A DNA stretch of 64,000 bases from Streptomonospora nanhaiensis (GCF_026642255.1 NZ_CP113264.1:1-64000); one strand, 5' to 3'. Shown: positions 30,810 through 40,176, counted from the first letter of the stretch. A program made the numbers and translations. Notes: generated by a model from the letters alone, not told the origin.

Positions 30810-33800
30810 ATGGGCGTACGCACGTGGATCGAGTCGTGGCCGGTGTACCGGCAGGCCACCGGCGGGGACCGCCTCGGCCGGGGCGCCGCCGCCCGCTCCG
30901 GGGCCACGGAGGAGCTGCGGCCCCGCACCGCCGACGCCGACCGTGTCGTCAAGTCGGTCTGCCCCTACTGCGCCGTCGGATGCGGTCAGAACGTGTACGT
31001 CAAGGACGAGCGCGTCATCCAGATCGAGGGGAACCCGGACTCCCCCATCAGCCGGGGGCGCCTGTGCCCCAAGGGCTCGGCCAGCCTCCAGCTCACCACC
31101 GGTTCGGCCCGCGAGGAGAAGGTCCTCTACCGGCGCCCGTACGGCGCCGACTGGGAGGAGCTCGACCTCGGCACGGCGATGTCCATGGTCGCCGAGCGCG
31201 TGGCGCGCACCCGGGACGAGACGTGGGAGGAGGAGGTCGACGGGCGCCGTGTCGCGCGGACCCTCGGCATCGCCGGCCTCGGCGGCGCGACGCTGGACAA
31301 CGAGGAGAACTACCTCATCAAGAAGCTGTTCACGGCGCTGGGCGTGGTCCAGGTGGAGAACCAGGCGCGCGTGTGCCACAGCTCCACGGTCGCCGGGCTC
31401 GGCACCTCCTTCGGCCGCGGCGGGTCGACCACCTTCCTCCAGGACCTCCAGAACTCCGACTGCATCGTGATCGAGGGGTCCAACTTCGCGGAGGCGCACC
31501 CGGTCGGCTTCCAGTGGGTGATGGAGGCCAAGGCGCGCGGCGCCGTCGTCATCCACGTGGACCCCCGGTTCAGCCGCACCAGCGCGCTGGCCGACCTGCA
31601 CGTCCCCCTCCGGGCGGGTACCGACATCGCCTTCCTCGGGGCGATCGTCAACCACGTCCTCACCGGGGAGAAGTACTTCCGCGACTACCTCCTGGAGTTC
31701 ACGAACGCGGCGACGATCGTCTCCGAGGAGTTCCGGGACACCGAGGACCTGGACGGGCTCTTCTCCGGTTTCGACGCCGAGGGCCGGTGCTACGACACCT
31801 CCAGCTGGATGTACGACGGGGCGTCGGTCGCCGCCGCGGCGGGCGACCGCGCCAACTTCGACCGCGTGCGGGGCACGGGCCGGCCCGAGCAGCAGGGGTC
31901 GGGCGGCGCGGTGATGAGCAGCGTCCCCCGCGAGGACCGGACGCTGACCGACCCGCGCTGCGTGTTCCAGATCCTCCGCCGGCACTACTCGCGCTACACG
32001 CCGGAGCTCGTCGAGGAGGTGTGCGGGGTGTCCCGGGAGGTGTTCGCCCGGGTCTGCGACCACCTGACCCGCAACTCCGGCCGGGACCGCACCTCGGCGT
32101 TCTGCTACGCGGTGGGCTGGACCCAGCACACCGTCGGCTCCCAGTACATCCGGACGGCGTCCATCCTCCAGCTCCTGCTGGGCAACATCGGCCGTCCCGG
32201 CGGCGGCATCATGGCGCTGCGGGGGCACGCCAGCATCCAGGGGTCCAGCGACATCCCCACGCTGTTCGACCTGCTGCCCGGATACCTGCCGATGCCCCAC
32301 GCCGCCCACGAGGGGTCCCTGCAGGAGTACATCAGGACCAACGGCGCCTCCTACAAGGGCTTCTGGACGAACATGGAGGCCTACACCGTCAGCCTGCTCA
32401 AGGCCTGGTGGGGCGACCACGCCACGGAGGAGAACGGCTACCGCTTCGGCCACCTGCCGCACCTGACCGGCTCGCACAGCACCTACGACACGGTCATGGC
32501 GCAGATCCGCGGCGAGTGCCGGGGCTACTTCCTCATGGGCGAGAACCCGGCCGTGGGCTCCGCCAACAGCCGCGCGCAGCGGATGGGCATGGCCAACCTC
32601 GAATGGCTGGTGGTCCGCGACTTCTCCCTCATCGAGAGCGCCACGTGGTGGAAGGACGGGCCCGAGATCGAGTCCGGCGAGCTCCGCACGGAGGACATCG
32701 CCACGGAGGTGTTCTTCTTCCCGGCGGCCTGCCACACGGAGAAGGAGGGCACCTTCACCAACACCAACCGCACGGTCCAGTGGCGCGACCGCGCCGTGCT
32801 CCCCAAGGGCGACCAGCGCAGCGACCTGTGGTTCGTCCACCGGCTCGGCACGATGCTGCGCGCGCTCCTCGCCGACTCGGGGCTCGACCGGGACCTGCCC
32901 CTGCTCGAACTGACCTGGGACTACCCGACCGACGAGCACGGCGACCCCGACGCGGCGGCGGTCCTGGCCGAGATCAACGGCCGCGGCCCGGACGGCGCCC
33001 CGCTCGGCTCCTACACCGAGCTGAGGGCGGACGGCAGCACGAGCTGCGGCTGCTGGATCTACTGCGGGGTCTACGCCGACGGCGTCAACCAGGCGGCGCG
33101 ACGCAAGCCCGGGTCGGAGCAGGACTGGGTGGCCGCCGAGTGGGCCTGGAGCTGGCCGGCCAACCGGAGGCTGCTGTACAACCGGGCGTCGGCCGACGCG
33201 GAGGGCCGGCCGTGGAGCGAGCGCAAGGCGCTGGTGTGGTGGGACGCGGAGCGCGGTGAGTGGACCGGACACGACGTCCCCGACTTCGAGCTGCACAAGG
33301 CGCCGGACTACCGGCCGCCGGAGGGGGCCCGGGGCGTGGAGGCCCTCAGCGGGACCGACGCGTTCATCATGCAGGCCGACGGGCGTGCGTGGCTGTACGC
33401 GCCGACCGGCCTCCACGACGGGCCGCTGCCCACCCACTACGAGCCGCAGGAGACCCCCTTCGAGAACCCGCTCTACGGTCGGCAGCGCAACCCCACCCGG
33501 CTCCTGTACCCGCATGAGTACAACCGGTACCACCCGCAGGCGGGGACCCCGGGAGCGGAGGTCTACCCCTACCTGGTGACCACCTACCGCCTCACGGAGC
33601 ACTTCACGGCCGGGGGCATGAGCCGGTGGACCCCCTACCTCGCGGAGCTCCAGCCCGCGTTCTTCTGCGAGGTCGGCCCCGAGCTGGCCGCCGAGCGGGG
33701 CCTGGAGAACGGGGGCTGGGCCACCCTCGTCACCGCCCGCGCCGCCATCGAGGCGCGGGTGCTGGTCACCGACCGCATGGCGCCGCTGCGCGTCCAGGGG

Positions 33801-34040
33801 CGGGTCGTCCACACGATCGGCCTCCCCTACCACTGGGGCCCCAACGGTTACACGACCGGTGACGCCGCCAACGAACTCATGTCCATCGCGCTCGAACCCA
33901 ACACGCACATCCAGGAGGTCAAGGCGCTCACCGCCGACATCGTCCCTGGGCGTCGGCCGCGCGGTGCGGACAGGGAGGAGCTGGTGCGCTCCCACCGCGA
34001 GCGCGCCGGGATCACCGAGCGGACCGGAACGGAGGTGTGA
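30810..34040 (+). CDS. Formate dehydrogenase-type molybdopterin subunit (Cys form)
   Basis: A 1076-residue catalytic subunit. The [4Fe-4S] site is SVCPYCAVGCGQ with a distal Cys in GRLCPKGS (residues about 49-89). ARVCHSSTVAGLGTSFGRG is the active-site stretch, with Cys189 at the place of selenocysteine in E. coli FdnG (codon TGC). The GSNFAEAHPVGFQWV and WTQHTVGSQYIRTA motifs and a C-terminal molydopterin-binding domain ending in NTHIQEVKALTADIVP follow. No twin-arginine signal is visible, so a cytoplasmic face is likely. ATG at 30810; an in-frame start at 30750 is possible. The stop overlaps the Fe-S subunit start. Confidence 0.9.
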   Translation: MGVRTWIESWPVYRQATGGDRLGRGAAARSGATEELRPRTADADRVVKSVCPYCAVGCGQNVYVKDERVIQIEGNPDSPISRGRLCPKGSASLQLTTGSAREEKVLYRRPYGADWEELDLGTAMSMVAERVARTRDETWEEEVDGRRVARTLGIAGLGGATLDNEENYLIKKLFTALGVVQVENQARVCHSSTVAGLGTSFGRGGSTTFLQDLQNSDCIVIEGSNFAEAHPVGFQWVMEAKARGAVVIHVDPRFSRTSALADLHVPLRAGTDIAFLGAIVNHVLTGEKYFRDYLLEFTNAATIVSEEFRDTEDLDGLFSGFDAEGRCYDTSSWMYDGASVAAAAGDRANFDRVRGTGRPEQQGSGGAVMSSVPREDRTLTDPRCVFQILRRHYSRYTPELVEEVCGVSREVFARVCDHLTRNSGRDRTSAFCYAVGWTQHTVGSQYIRTASILQLLLGNIGRPGGGIMALRGHASIQGSSDIPTLFDLLPGYLPMPHAAHEGSLQEYIRTNGASYKGFWTNMEAYTVSLLKAWWGDHATEENGYRFGHLPHLTGSHSTYDTVMAQIRGECRGYFLMGENPAVGSANSRAQRMGMANLEWLVVRDFSLIESATWWKDGPEIESGELRTEDIATEVFFFPAACHTEKEGTFTNTNRTVQWRDRAVLPKGDQRSDLWFVHRLGTMLRALLADSGLDRDLPLLELTWDYPTDEHGDPDAAAVLAEINGRGPDGAPLGSYTELRADGSTSCGCWIYCGVYADGVNQAARRKPGSEQDWVAAEWAWSWPANRRLLYNRASADAEGRPWSERKALVWWDAERGEWTGHDVPDFELHKAPDYRPPEGARGVEALSGTDAFIMQADGRAWLYAPTGLHDGPLPTHYEPQETPFENPLYGRQRNPTRLLYPHEYNRYHPQAGTPGAEVYPYLVTTYRLTEHFTAGGMSRWTPYLAELQPAFFCEVGPELAAERGLENGGWATLVTARAAIEARVLVTDRMAPLRVQGRVVHTIGLPYHWGPNGYTTGDAANELMSIALEPNTHIQEVKALTADIVPGRRPRGADREELVRSHRERAGITERTGTEV

Positions 34041-34975
34041 CCGTGGTCGTGCGGAGCGCGCGGGGACACGGGGACCCGGGGGAGAGCGGCACCGGGCAGG
34101 GGTACGGGGACGAGCAGCGGGAGCGGGTCGGGTTCTTCACCGACACCAGCGTGTGCATCGGCTGCAAGGCCTGCGAGGTCGCCTGCAAGGAGTGGAACTC
34201 CGTACCCGAGGACGGCCTGGACTTCACCGCCATGTCGTTCGACAACAGCGTCGGGCTGGGGGCGGACACCTGGCGCCACGTGGCCTTCGTCGAGCAGCGG
34301 CGACCGCTGGGCCACCAGGACGCGGGCGTGGGCCGCCCCGCGCCGGTCGACCTCGGCATGCCGTCCACGGAACTCCCCGGCGCCTACACCGGCGTGGAGG
34401 AGCGCGAGGAGTTCCGGTGGCTCATGGCCTCGGACGTGTGCAAGCACTGCACCAGCGCCGCCTGCCTGGACGTGTGCCCGACGGGCTCGCTCTTTCGCAC
34501 CGAGTTCGGCACCGTGGTCGTCCAGCAGGACATCTGCAACGGCTGCGGGTACTGCGTCTCGGCCTGCCCCTACGGCGTCATCGACCGCCGCGAGGACGAC
34601 GGCCGGGCCTGGAAGTGCACCATGTGCTACGACCGGATCGGCGACGGCATGGAGCCGGCCTGCGCCAAGGCCTGCCCCACCGACTCCATCCAGTTCGGGA
34701 ACCTGGACGAGCTGCGGGAGCGCGCGGCGAGGCGGCTGGAGGACCTCCACGGGGCAGGGGTCTCCTCGGCCCGGCTGTACGGCGAGGACCCCGGCGACGG
34801 GGTGGGCGGCAACGCGGCCTTCTTCCTGCTGCTGGACGAGCCCGAGGTCTACGGGATGCCGCCGGACCCGGTGGTCACCACCCGGGACCTGCCGTCGATG
34901 TGGGCGCACGCGGGCCTGGCGGCCGCCGCGCTGCTGGTCGGATCGGCCGCCGCGTTCGCGGGGAGGCGACGGTGA
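34037..34975 (+). CDS. Formate dehydrogenase Fe-S subunit
   Basis: The 312-residue electron-transfer subunit has four [4Fe-4S] Cys groups: CIGCKACEVACKEWN, CKHCTSAACLDVCPTGS, CNGCGYCVSACPYGV, and CTMCYDRIGDGMEPACAKACP. A C-terminal membrane helix (HAGLAAAALLVGSAAAFAGRRR) anchors it, as in FdnH. The GTG at 34037 overlaps the upstream stop (GTGA), and its own stop overlaps the NrfD start in the same way. Confidence 0.94.
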   Translation: MTVVVRSARGHGDPGESGTGQGYGDEQRERVGFFTDTSVCIGCKACEVACKEWNSVPEDGLDFTAMSFDNSVGLGADTWRHVAFVEQRRPLGHQDAGVGRPAPVDLGMPSTELPGAYTGVEEREEFRWLMASDVCKHCTSAACLDVCPTGSLFRTEFGTVVVQQDICNGCGYCVSACPYGVIDRREDDGRAWKCTMCYDRIGDGMEPACAKACPTDSIQFGNLDELRERAARRLEDLHGAGVSSARLYGEDPGDGVGGNAAFFLLLDEPEVYGMPPDPVVTTRDLPSMWAHAGLAAAALLVGSAAAFAGRRR

Positions 34976-36096
34976 GCACGTCGGACGTGACGAGGGAGGG
35001 CGTACGGGGACAGCGGCCCGGACGGGACGCGGTCACCGGGAGCGCACGGGTGGTCGGGGAGGGACAGCGCCGCCGGCACGGCGGGCGGCGCGGCGGGCCC
35101 ACGCGGGTGCCGGACGCCGAGTTCCGCTCCTACTACGGGCGGCCGGTCCTGAACCAGGTGGTGTGGGAGGCCTCCGACATCGGCGGGTACCTGTTCCTGG
35201 GCGGGCTGGCCGGCGCGTCGTCGGTCCTCGCGGCCGGGGCCGAGCTCACCGGCCGGGACGCCATGGCGCGCCCGCTCAAGTACACGGCCCTCGCCGCGAT
35301 CTCCGGGTCCGTGGTGGCGCTCGTCCACGACCTGGGGCGGCCCGAGCGCTTCCTGAACATGCTCCGCGTGGTCAAGCCGACCTCGCCGATGAGCGTGGGG
35401 ACGTGGATCCTCACGGCGTACGGGCCGCTCGCCGGGGTCGCCGCGGTGACCGCCGCGACCGGGTGGTTCCCGCGGATCGGCCGGGCGGCCACCCTCGGCG
35501 CCGCGGCGGTGGGGCCCCTGGTCGCCACCTACACGGCCCCCCTGGTGTGCGACACCGCCGTGCCGTCCTGGCACGAGGGGTACCGGTACATGCCGTTCCT
35601 GTTCGCGGCCTCGGCCTCGGCGGCGGCGGGAGGGGCGGGGCTGGTGGCCTCGCCCCTCGGGCAGAGCGGCCCCGCGCGCCGGGCCGCCGTTGGCGGTGCG
35701 CTCGTGGAGACGGCGGTGTCCACCGCCATGGAGCACCGGATGGGACTGGCCGGGGAGCCCTACCGGCTGGGCACGGCGGGCGTCTTCGTCCGCGCGGCCA
35801 AGGCCCTGACCCTGGCCGGCGCGGCCGGGGCCGTGCTGGGCCGCCGCAGCCGGGCGGTGTCCGCGCTGAGCGGCGCCGCACTGCTCGCCGGTTCGGCGTG
35901 TACCCGCTTGGGGGTCTTCCACGCCGGGAAGCAGTCCGCCGCCGACCCGAAGTACACGGTGGTGCCCCAGCGCAGGCGGATGGCCGAGCGGGCCGCGGAG
36001 CCCGCCGCCGAACAGGAGGCCCGGGCCGAGGCGGCCGGGCGCACCGCGGGGCGGGCCGGGTCCGGCGGCGCCGGAGGCGGGGCCGCCGGGGCGTGA
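34972..36096 (+). CDS. NrfD-type membrane anchor subunit
   Basis: A 374-residue membrane protein with about eight or nine segments. The NrfD signature is visible near VVWEASDIGGYLFLGGLAGASSVLAAGAELTG and LVHDLGRPERFLNMLRVVKPTSPMSVGTWIL. It would carry electrons from the Fe-S subunit to quinone, replacing cytochrome b of FdnI. The last 45 residues are an Ala/Glu/Arg-rich hydrophilic tail. GTG at 34972 in a GTGA overlap. Maturation genes such as fdhD are not in the window. Confidence 0.92.
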   Translation: MSTSDVTREGVRGQRPGRDAVTGSARVVGEGQRRRHGGRRGGPTRVPDAEFRSYYGRPVLNQVVWEASDIGGYLFLGGLAGASSVLAAGAELTGRDAMARPLKYTALAAISGSVVALVHDLGRPERFLNMLRVVKPTSPMSVGTWILTAYGPLAGVAAVTAATGWFPRIGRAATLGAAAVGPLVATYTAPLVCDTAVPSWHEGYRYMPFLFAASASAAAGGAGLVASPLGQSGPARRAAVGGALVETAVSTAMEHRMGLAGEPYRLGTAGVFVRAAKALTLAGAAGAVLGRRSRAVSALSGAALLAGSACTRLGVFHAGKQSAADPKYTVVPQRRRMAERAAEPAAEQEARAEAAGRTAGRAGSGGAGGGAAGA

Positions 36097-36188
36097 GCCG
36101 GTCCCGGCGGCGGGGGCGGGCGGTGAGCGCCTGCCCCGCCACGGGGTAGGAAGACGGTCCCAGGACGGATCCCCAGAAAGGCCCGACG

Positions 36189-37910
36189 ATGGCGTTCCAC
36201 CGGCCAGGACTGCCCTTCGACCTGCCCGAACCTGATCTCCTGTGGGCCAGGGCCGGGGCGTACGCCTCGGTGTGCGCCGGGCTGGGGCTCACGGACTGCG
36301 TGGCGGAGGGGCCCGTCGTCCGGCGCGGCGGCGCGGGGGCCGGGGCGGGGTTCGAGCTCGTCCGCGTGGCGGGGGACCGCTTCCTGCTGGTCGGCGAGCA
36401 CGGCCTCGACTCGCCGGAGCGGGGGTGGTCGCGCCCGGTGGACCCGTTCGAGGGCGCTCCCGACTGGCTGCCGTGGGAGTGGCTGGAACGGAGGCCGTGC
36501 CCGGACTTCGCCTACTGGTGGGACGGCGTCTGGGCCCGCACGGACTACCCCGACGACTGGGACGACGACGGGCTCGGACCGGCGGTCGAGGGGGCCGACG
36601 CCGACCTGCTGGTGTGGCGGATGGAGATCCTGGACCCGGACACGGAGGGGTTCGGCCGGGGTCCGCTGAGGGACGCGCTGGAGACCCTGGTGGCCCGCGC
36701 CGAGGAGCGCACGGTGGACGCCCGTGTGCTGGAGACCGTGCTCGGGCACTTGGAGGAGCACACGGGGGACGCCCGTACCGGGCGAGCGCTGGAGTGTGCG
36801 CGCGGCCTCGGGCTCACGGGGGACGAAGAGCCCCGGGAAATCCCGGCCGGGCAGGGCGGGCCCGCGTCCGGGGGGTGGCCCCTCATCGGGCTGGGCGAAC
36901 GGCTGCTGCTGGTCGGCGACGCCATGCGGTCGGCCGGGGAGCTCGACCGCCCCGGGACGGTGACGGCCCTCCCGCCCCCCGGGGCCGGGGGCGCGGCTGC
37001 GGACCCGGGCCCGGAGGGCGCGGGCGGGCCCGGGGCGGCGCTGCTCGCAGAGGTGGCAGCGTCGGCGGCGGCCGTGCGCGACCGGAACGCGGACGGCGGC
37101 GCCCTCGTCCTGGTCTTCCGCGCGCCCCGCCCCGGGGGCCTCACCCTGGACGACGGGGCGGCTGCCCCCGCCGGGACGGGCCTGCCCGAACTGCTGGAGC
37201 GGTTGCGCTCGCAGGAGGCGCACCCCGAGCGCGGGCGGTGGCTCTTCGCCCGGATCACCGTCTCCGGCGGAGAGGTCGTCCTGGAGCGCGTGTACGACCA
37301 CTGGCCGTCCTGGGAGCGCGGGCGGCGCGACGGCACCCCCGAGAACCTGGAGTTCCTGGCGGAGGAGATGGCGGCGCGCTCCCCCGCGTGGCGTCCCGCG
37401 TGGGCCGCGCTGCTGGACGAGGCGTCCGCCTTCGATCCGCCCTGGCCCGGCCCTCCCGGGCGGCCCAGCGTTCCGCCGGCGCGGCCGGACGCGGCCGGGC
37501 GGGTCGCCCTGCTCGACCGGATCGGTGTTCTGCTGCGTGCCGCGGCCGGGCGGCGGGACTGGGAGCGGTTGCGGCTGTCGTACCGGGCGCTCGTCGGCTA
37601 CGCGGGCGGAACCCTCGTGGCCACCGGGCCGGCTGGGGAAGAGGAACTGGGACTGAACGAGGACCTGCGCGCCGCGATGGCGCTCCTGCGGTCGGTCACT
37701 TATTCGGAGGGGAGGGGCGCCTGGTTCGGCGCGGAGCTGGTCCTGGAGAGGAACGGGGGGTGGCGGATCGTCTACGACCGGGACGGGGAGCCCCGTTTCT
37801 CCGTGCCGCCGCCCGCGTTCAGCTACGCCCTGGACGCCCGCTACTACCCCAGGGACTCGGGGCGGGTGCCGCCGTGGTTGGGGGAGCGCCTGCGCAGCGC
37901 CCGGGGGTGA
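36189..37910 (+). CDS. Unknown large soluble protein, immunity-like repeats
   Basis: A 573-residue protein without signal or membrane segment. I do not recognise a family. It is rich in Trp, Pro and acidic residues. Two parts look related: a middle module (about 340-425, RWLFARITVSGGEVVLERVYDHWPSWER) and a C-terminal module (about 440-573, WFGAELVLERNGGWRIVYDRDGEPRF and a closing PPPAFSYALDARYYPR). The pattern recalls YezG/DUF600-type immunity proteins, but weakly. ATG at 36189 follows an AGAAAGG site. Confidence 0.7.
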   Translation: MAFHRPGLPFDLPEPDLLWARAGAYASVCAGLGLTDCVAEGPVVRRGGAGAGAGFELVRVAGDRFLLVGEHGLDSPERGWSRPVDPFEGAPDWLPWEWLERRPCPDFAYWWDGVWARTDYPDDWDDDGLGPAVEGADADLLVWRMEILDPDTEGFGRGPLRDALETLVARAEERTVDARVLETVLGHLEEHTGDARTGRALECARGLGLTGDEEPREIPAGQGGPASGGWPLIGLGERLLLVGDAMRSAGELDRPGTVTALPPPGAGGAAADPGPEGAGGPGAALLAEVAASAAAVRDRNADGGALVLVFRAPRPGGLTLDDGAAAPAGTGLPELLERLRSQEAHPERGRWLFARITVSGGEVVLERVYDHWPSWERGRRDGTPENLEFLAEEMAARSPAWRPAWAALLDEASAFDPPWPGPPGRPSVPPARPDAAGRVALLDRIGVLLRAAAGRRDWERLRLSYRALVGYAGGTLVATGPAGEEELGLNEDLRAAMALLRSVTYSEGRGAWFGAELVLERNGGWRIVYDRDGEPRFSVPPPAFSYALDARYYPRDSGRVPPWLGERLRSARG

Positions 37911-38084
37911 GAGCTGGCTGATCGGCGGTTGTGCCGGGGGGCGGTGCCGACCCAGGTGGAGGACTTCGCGTTGCCCACCACTTCACGACACCACTAACTC
38001 ATTCTCGTCCGAAACCCCTGAAGAGGGTGCATTCCGGGAGCGTAGGGGTAGAGTGGCCGCGGTGCACCGCACCGTTTCTAGGCA

Positions 38085-38122
38085 CATACGGCCCCCCGGT
38101 CATTCGACCGGGGGGCCGTATG
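38085..38122. terminator. Terminator at 3' end of DUF397 gene
   Basis: CATACGGCCCCCCGGT (38085-38100) and ACCGGGGGGCCGTATG (38107-38122) pair perfectly. It lies 11 bases after the minus-strand DUF397 stop and also faces transcripts from the left. The 37911-38084 stretch otherwise holds only an isolated TAGAGT (38049-38054). Confidence 0.9.
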
Positions 38123-38133
38123 GTTTCTCGGCC

Positions 38134-38319
38134 CTACTTCTGGCGCACAGTGGAAAGCAGTGCGGACCACTCGGGCCGTGGGAAGGACAGAGCCCCGGCA
38201 TCGCGGTTCTGGGTGTCCCGCATCGCTGAGTCCTGGTCCGTGTCCGCCACCTCGACACAGTTGTTCCCTGTGCCGCTGTAGCTGCTCTTGCGGTAAGGGT
38301 GGCTGTAGGTCTCACTCAT
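38134..38319 (-). CDS. DUF397 protein
   Basis: A 61-residue protein covering the DUF397 family: YRKSSYSGTGNNCVEVAD, then AMRDTQNRDAGALSFPRPEWSALLS. DUF397 genes accompany XRE/DUF5753 regulators throughout actinomycetes, and some pairs affect development or antibiotic production. It overlaps the upstream XRE gene by 8 bases (38312-38319), supporting coupled expression. Confidence 0.93.
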   Translation of the reverse strand: MSETYSHPYRKSSYSGTGNNCVEVADTDQDSAMRDTQNRDAGALSFPRPEWSALLSTVRQK

Positions 38320-39187
38320 CGGTTTCGGTCTCCAGGGATGCGAGGACGGTGCGAAGGAATCCGGCGCTGTCGGCCCCGGACAGGGCCGCCGCCGACACGT
38401 GCGCGAAAACGTTCGTGACCAGCGAAATTTCGTCGGGTTCCTCCAGCATGAGGCTAGCGGCGTAGTGCTCCACATAGACAATCGAGGGGTCCAGAGGCTC
38501 TGCGTAGTCCATCACGACGATGGCACCCGTACTTGCCGCGTGCGCCCCGGCTGAGAACGGCAGTACCTGGATGGTGACACCTGCGCGGGTTGCCATCCGG
38601 AGCAGGTGGCGAATCTGGTCGGCCATGATCTCTGGGGCCGCCTCGGCGCCGCGACGAACGGCAGCTTCGTCGATGACGGCCCAGTAGTCCGGCGGGTCGT
38701 GGCGGTGCAAGATGCCTTGCCGCTCTATACGGGCGTCCACGCGGGCGGCAACGGCTGCGTCGTCCTGCGCCTGTCCGCCGCGGAGGATCATTTCCGCGTA
38801 CCCGGGAGTCTGGAGAAGGCCCGGGATGACCTGGGGCTCGAACGTGCGGATGACTGACGCCTCAGCCTCGAAACCCGGTAGGTCGTCAGTGAACACACCC
38901 GACTTCTGGTATTTCGCCCACCAACCGCGTTCTTTCGCCTGCGCGGCCAGCGCGGTCCACTCCGCGCGACTGGTGGCGTCTACCCGATACAGGTCGGCGA
39001 GCGCGTCGATGTCGGCAGGCTGAATCCGGCGTGTCTCCGCAGCTTCTAGCCTTCCGACTTTTGTACCTGACCACCCAAGGTGTTTCGCGGCCTCGGTGAC
39101 CCCGTACTCGGCATCTACTCGTGCGCGGTGCAGGAGCCGCGCGAGTCTGCGCAGTCGGACGGTAGGAGAGTGCGCTCGACGATCCAT
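38312..39187 (-). CDS. XRE-type regulator with DUF5753 domain
   Basis: The 291-residue protein has an N-terminal HTH (about 12-62: LRRLARLLHRARVDAEYGVTEAAKHLGWSGTKVGRLEAA) and a C-terminal DUF5753 domain (about 105-285: FEPQVIPGLLQTPGYAEMIL, VIDEAAVRRGAEAAPEIMADQIRHLL, VTIQVLPFSAGAHA, YVEHYAASLMLEEPDE). Regulators of this type work with the adjacent DUF397 protein. The ATG is at 39187. The upstream 111-base gap is divergent with gene 39299 and contains GCAGATC and GATCTGC as an inverted pair, a possible own operator. Confidence 0.92.
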   Translation of the reverse strand: MDRRAHSPTVRLRRLARLLHRARVDAEYGVTEAAKHLGWSGTKVGRLEAAETRRIQPADIDALADLYRVDATSRAEWTALAAQAKERGWWAKYQKSGVFTDDLPGFEAEASVIRTFEPQVIPGLLQTPGYAEMILRGGQAQDDAAVAARVDARIERQGILHRHDPPDYWAVIDEAAVRRGAEAAPEIMADQIRHLLRMATRAGVTIQVLPFSAGAHAASTGAIVVMDYAEPLDPSIVYVEHYAASLMLEEPDEISLVTNVFAHVSAAALSGADSAGFLRTVLASLETETDE

Positions 39188-39210
39188 GCCGCGAGTCTAG
39201 CGACGCGTTT

Positions 39211-39252
39211 TCGTGCAGATCACGAGAAAACCTTGATTCTGTGGGATCTGCA
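39211..39252. promoter_or_regulatory. Divergent promoter with inverted repeat
   Basis: GCAGATC near 39215 and its complement GATCTGC near 39245 flank TTGATT in the gap between the XRE gene (minus) and gene 39299 (plus). A candidate autoregulatory operator for the XRE protein. Confidence 0.4.
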
Positions 39253-39298
39253 TGAAACTCTAGCTGTGCCTAGGAACTCACGGTGAGGAGCACAGTTC

Positions 39299-39799
39299 AT
39301 GCAAATCCTGACTTTCGGTCACCGTACTTCGGTGATCCTGTCGGCGCTGGCCATTTTGAGTAATCTGCTCGGATGGCCTCGGCTGCAGACCGCATCCGGA
39401 GTGCGCCAGTACGTGCAGGAACTCCGGCACGTACTGGCCCCACTGCCGACCCTGGTCTTCCCGGCACACGGACCTGACACGGCCCCCTTCTCCTGCACGC
39501 GCACCTACGTGCTCGATGCCCTGCGTCGACGTTCCGGCCGTGTCCGCCGGTACGCGGCAAGGCCCCAGGCTCCCCGGCCGCACGTGGTCACCGGCCCGAT
39601 TCCGATCGTCCGGCCGATCAGCCCGACCGGCGTCTCCTCCCCGACACCTCCGCCGGAACGCCCGCGCGTGGGCGGCCTCGCACCCGTCGTACCGCTGGAC
39701 CCCTACCGGCGTCGCGCCCGCCGGGACGCCTCCCGGCGCGGCCTGGTCGTCCTGATCGCCCTGGCCCGGCAGTCCGAGGAGCGGGGGGCGGCAGCATGA
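39299..39799 (+). CDS. Unknown basic protein
   Basis: A 166-residue, Arg/Pro-rich protein with an N-terminal hydrophobic stretch (TSVILSALAILSNLLGW), a Pro-rich middle and a basic tail (YRRRARRDASRRGLVVLIALARQ). Not recognised. GAGGAG precedes the ATG at 39299. Its stop overlaps the next gene by 4 bases (ATGA at 39796). It is divergent from the XRE/DUF397 pair, a common setting for small target or effector genes of these regulators. Confidence 0.62.
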   Translation: MQILTFGHRTSVILSALAILSNLLGWPRLQTASGVRQYVQELRHVLAPLPTLVFPAHGPDTAPFSCTRTYVLDALRRRSGRVRRYAARPQAPRPHVVTGPIPIVRPISPTGVSSPTPPPERPRVGGLAPVVPLDPYRRRARRDASRRGLVVLIALARQSEERGAAA

Positions 39800-40176
39800 G
39801 CGCCGTTCGCCGCACCGTGTGCGATCTCCGCGAGCTTCCGACCATGGCGGCGCTCACCGCGTGGGCCACCGTCCACGGGGCGGCCGTCACCTACCTGGGG
39901 CCCGACCTGCAGGGCCATGCGGTCTACGCGGCCCGCCGGGGGCCGGTCACGCGTGTGGTGACCGTTCCCGGTCCGGACCCCCACCCGCACCCGCTGACCT
40001 GGCACTCGCCACTGGAGACCCTCCCCGCCGACGCGCCGCCGGGGGTCGCAGGGGCAGCCGTCCGCGTTCCCGCAGCACGATCCGGCGGCCCCGACCCGTC
40101 CGGCGACCCCGGCGTCCCGGCCGGGGGCCTGCGCGCCGTGTGGATGGCGGCCGTCCGAGCCGTCTCCGTCCTCTGA
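39796..40176 (+). CDS. Unknown small protein
   Basis: A 126-residue protein beginning MSAVRRTVCDLRELPTMAAL. The first half has alternating hydrophobic strands (AVTYLGPDLQGHAVYAARRGPVTRVVTVPG); the rest is Pro/Ala-rich. Not recognised. Translationally coupled to gene 39299. Confidence 0.55.
   Translation: MSAVRRTVCDLRELPTMAALTAWATVHGAAVTYLGPDLQGHAVYAARRGPVTRVVTVPGPDPHPHPLTWHSPLETLPADAPPGVAGAAVRVPAARSGGPDPSGDPGVPAGGLRAVWMAAVRAVSVL

Noticed and set aside
31374..31376. Selenocysteine in the formate dehydrogenase large subunit
   Set aside because: The codon at the Sec position is TGC (Cys), not TGA, and the frame is uninterrupted.
38000..38090. A tRNA gene or attachment site before the regulatory island
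   Set aside because: No cloverleaf can be drawn and no T-loop is present; no integrase or direct-repeat ends were found.
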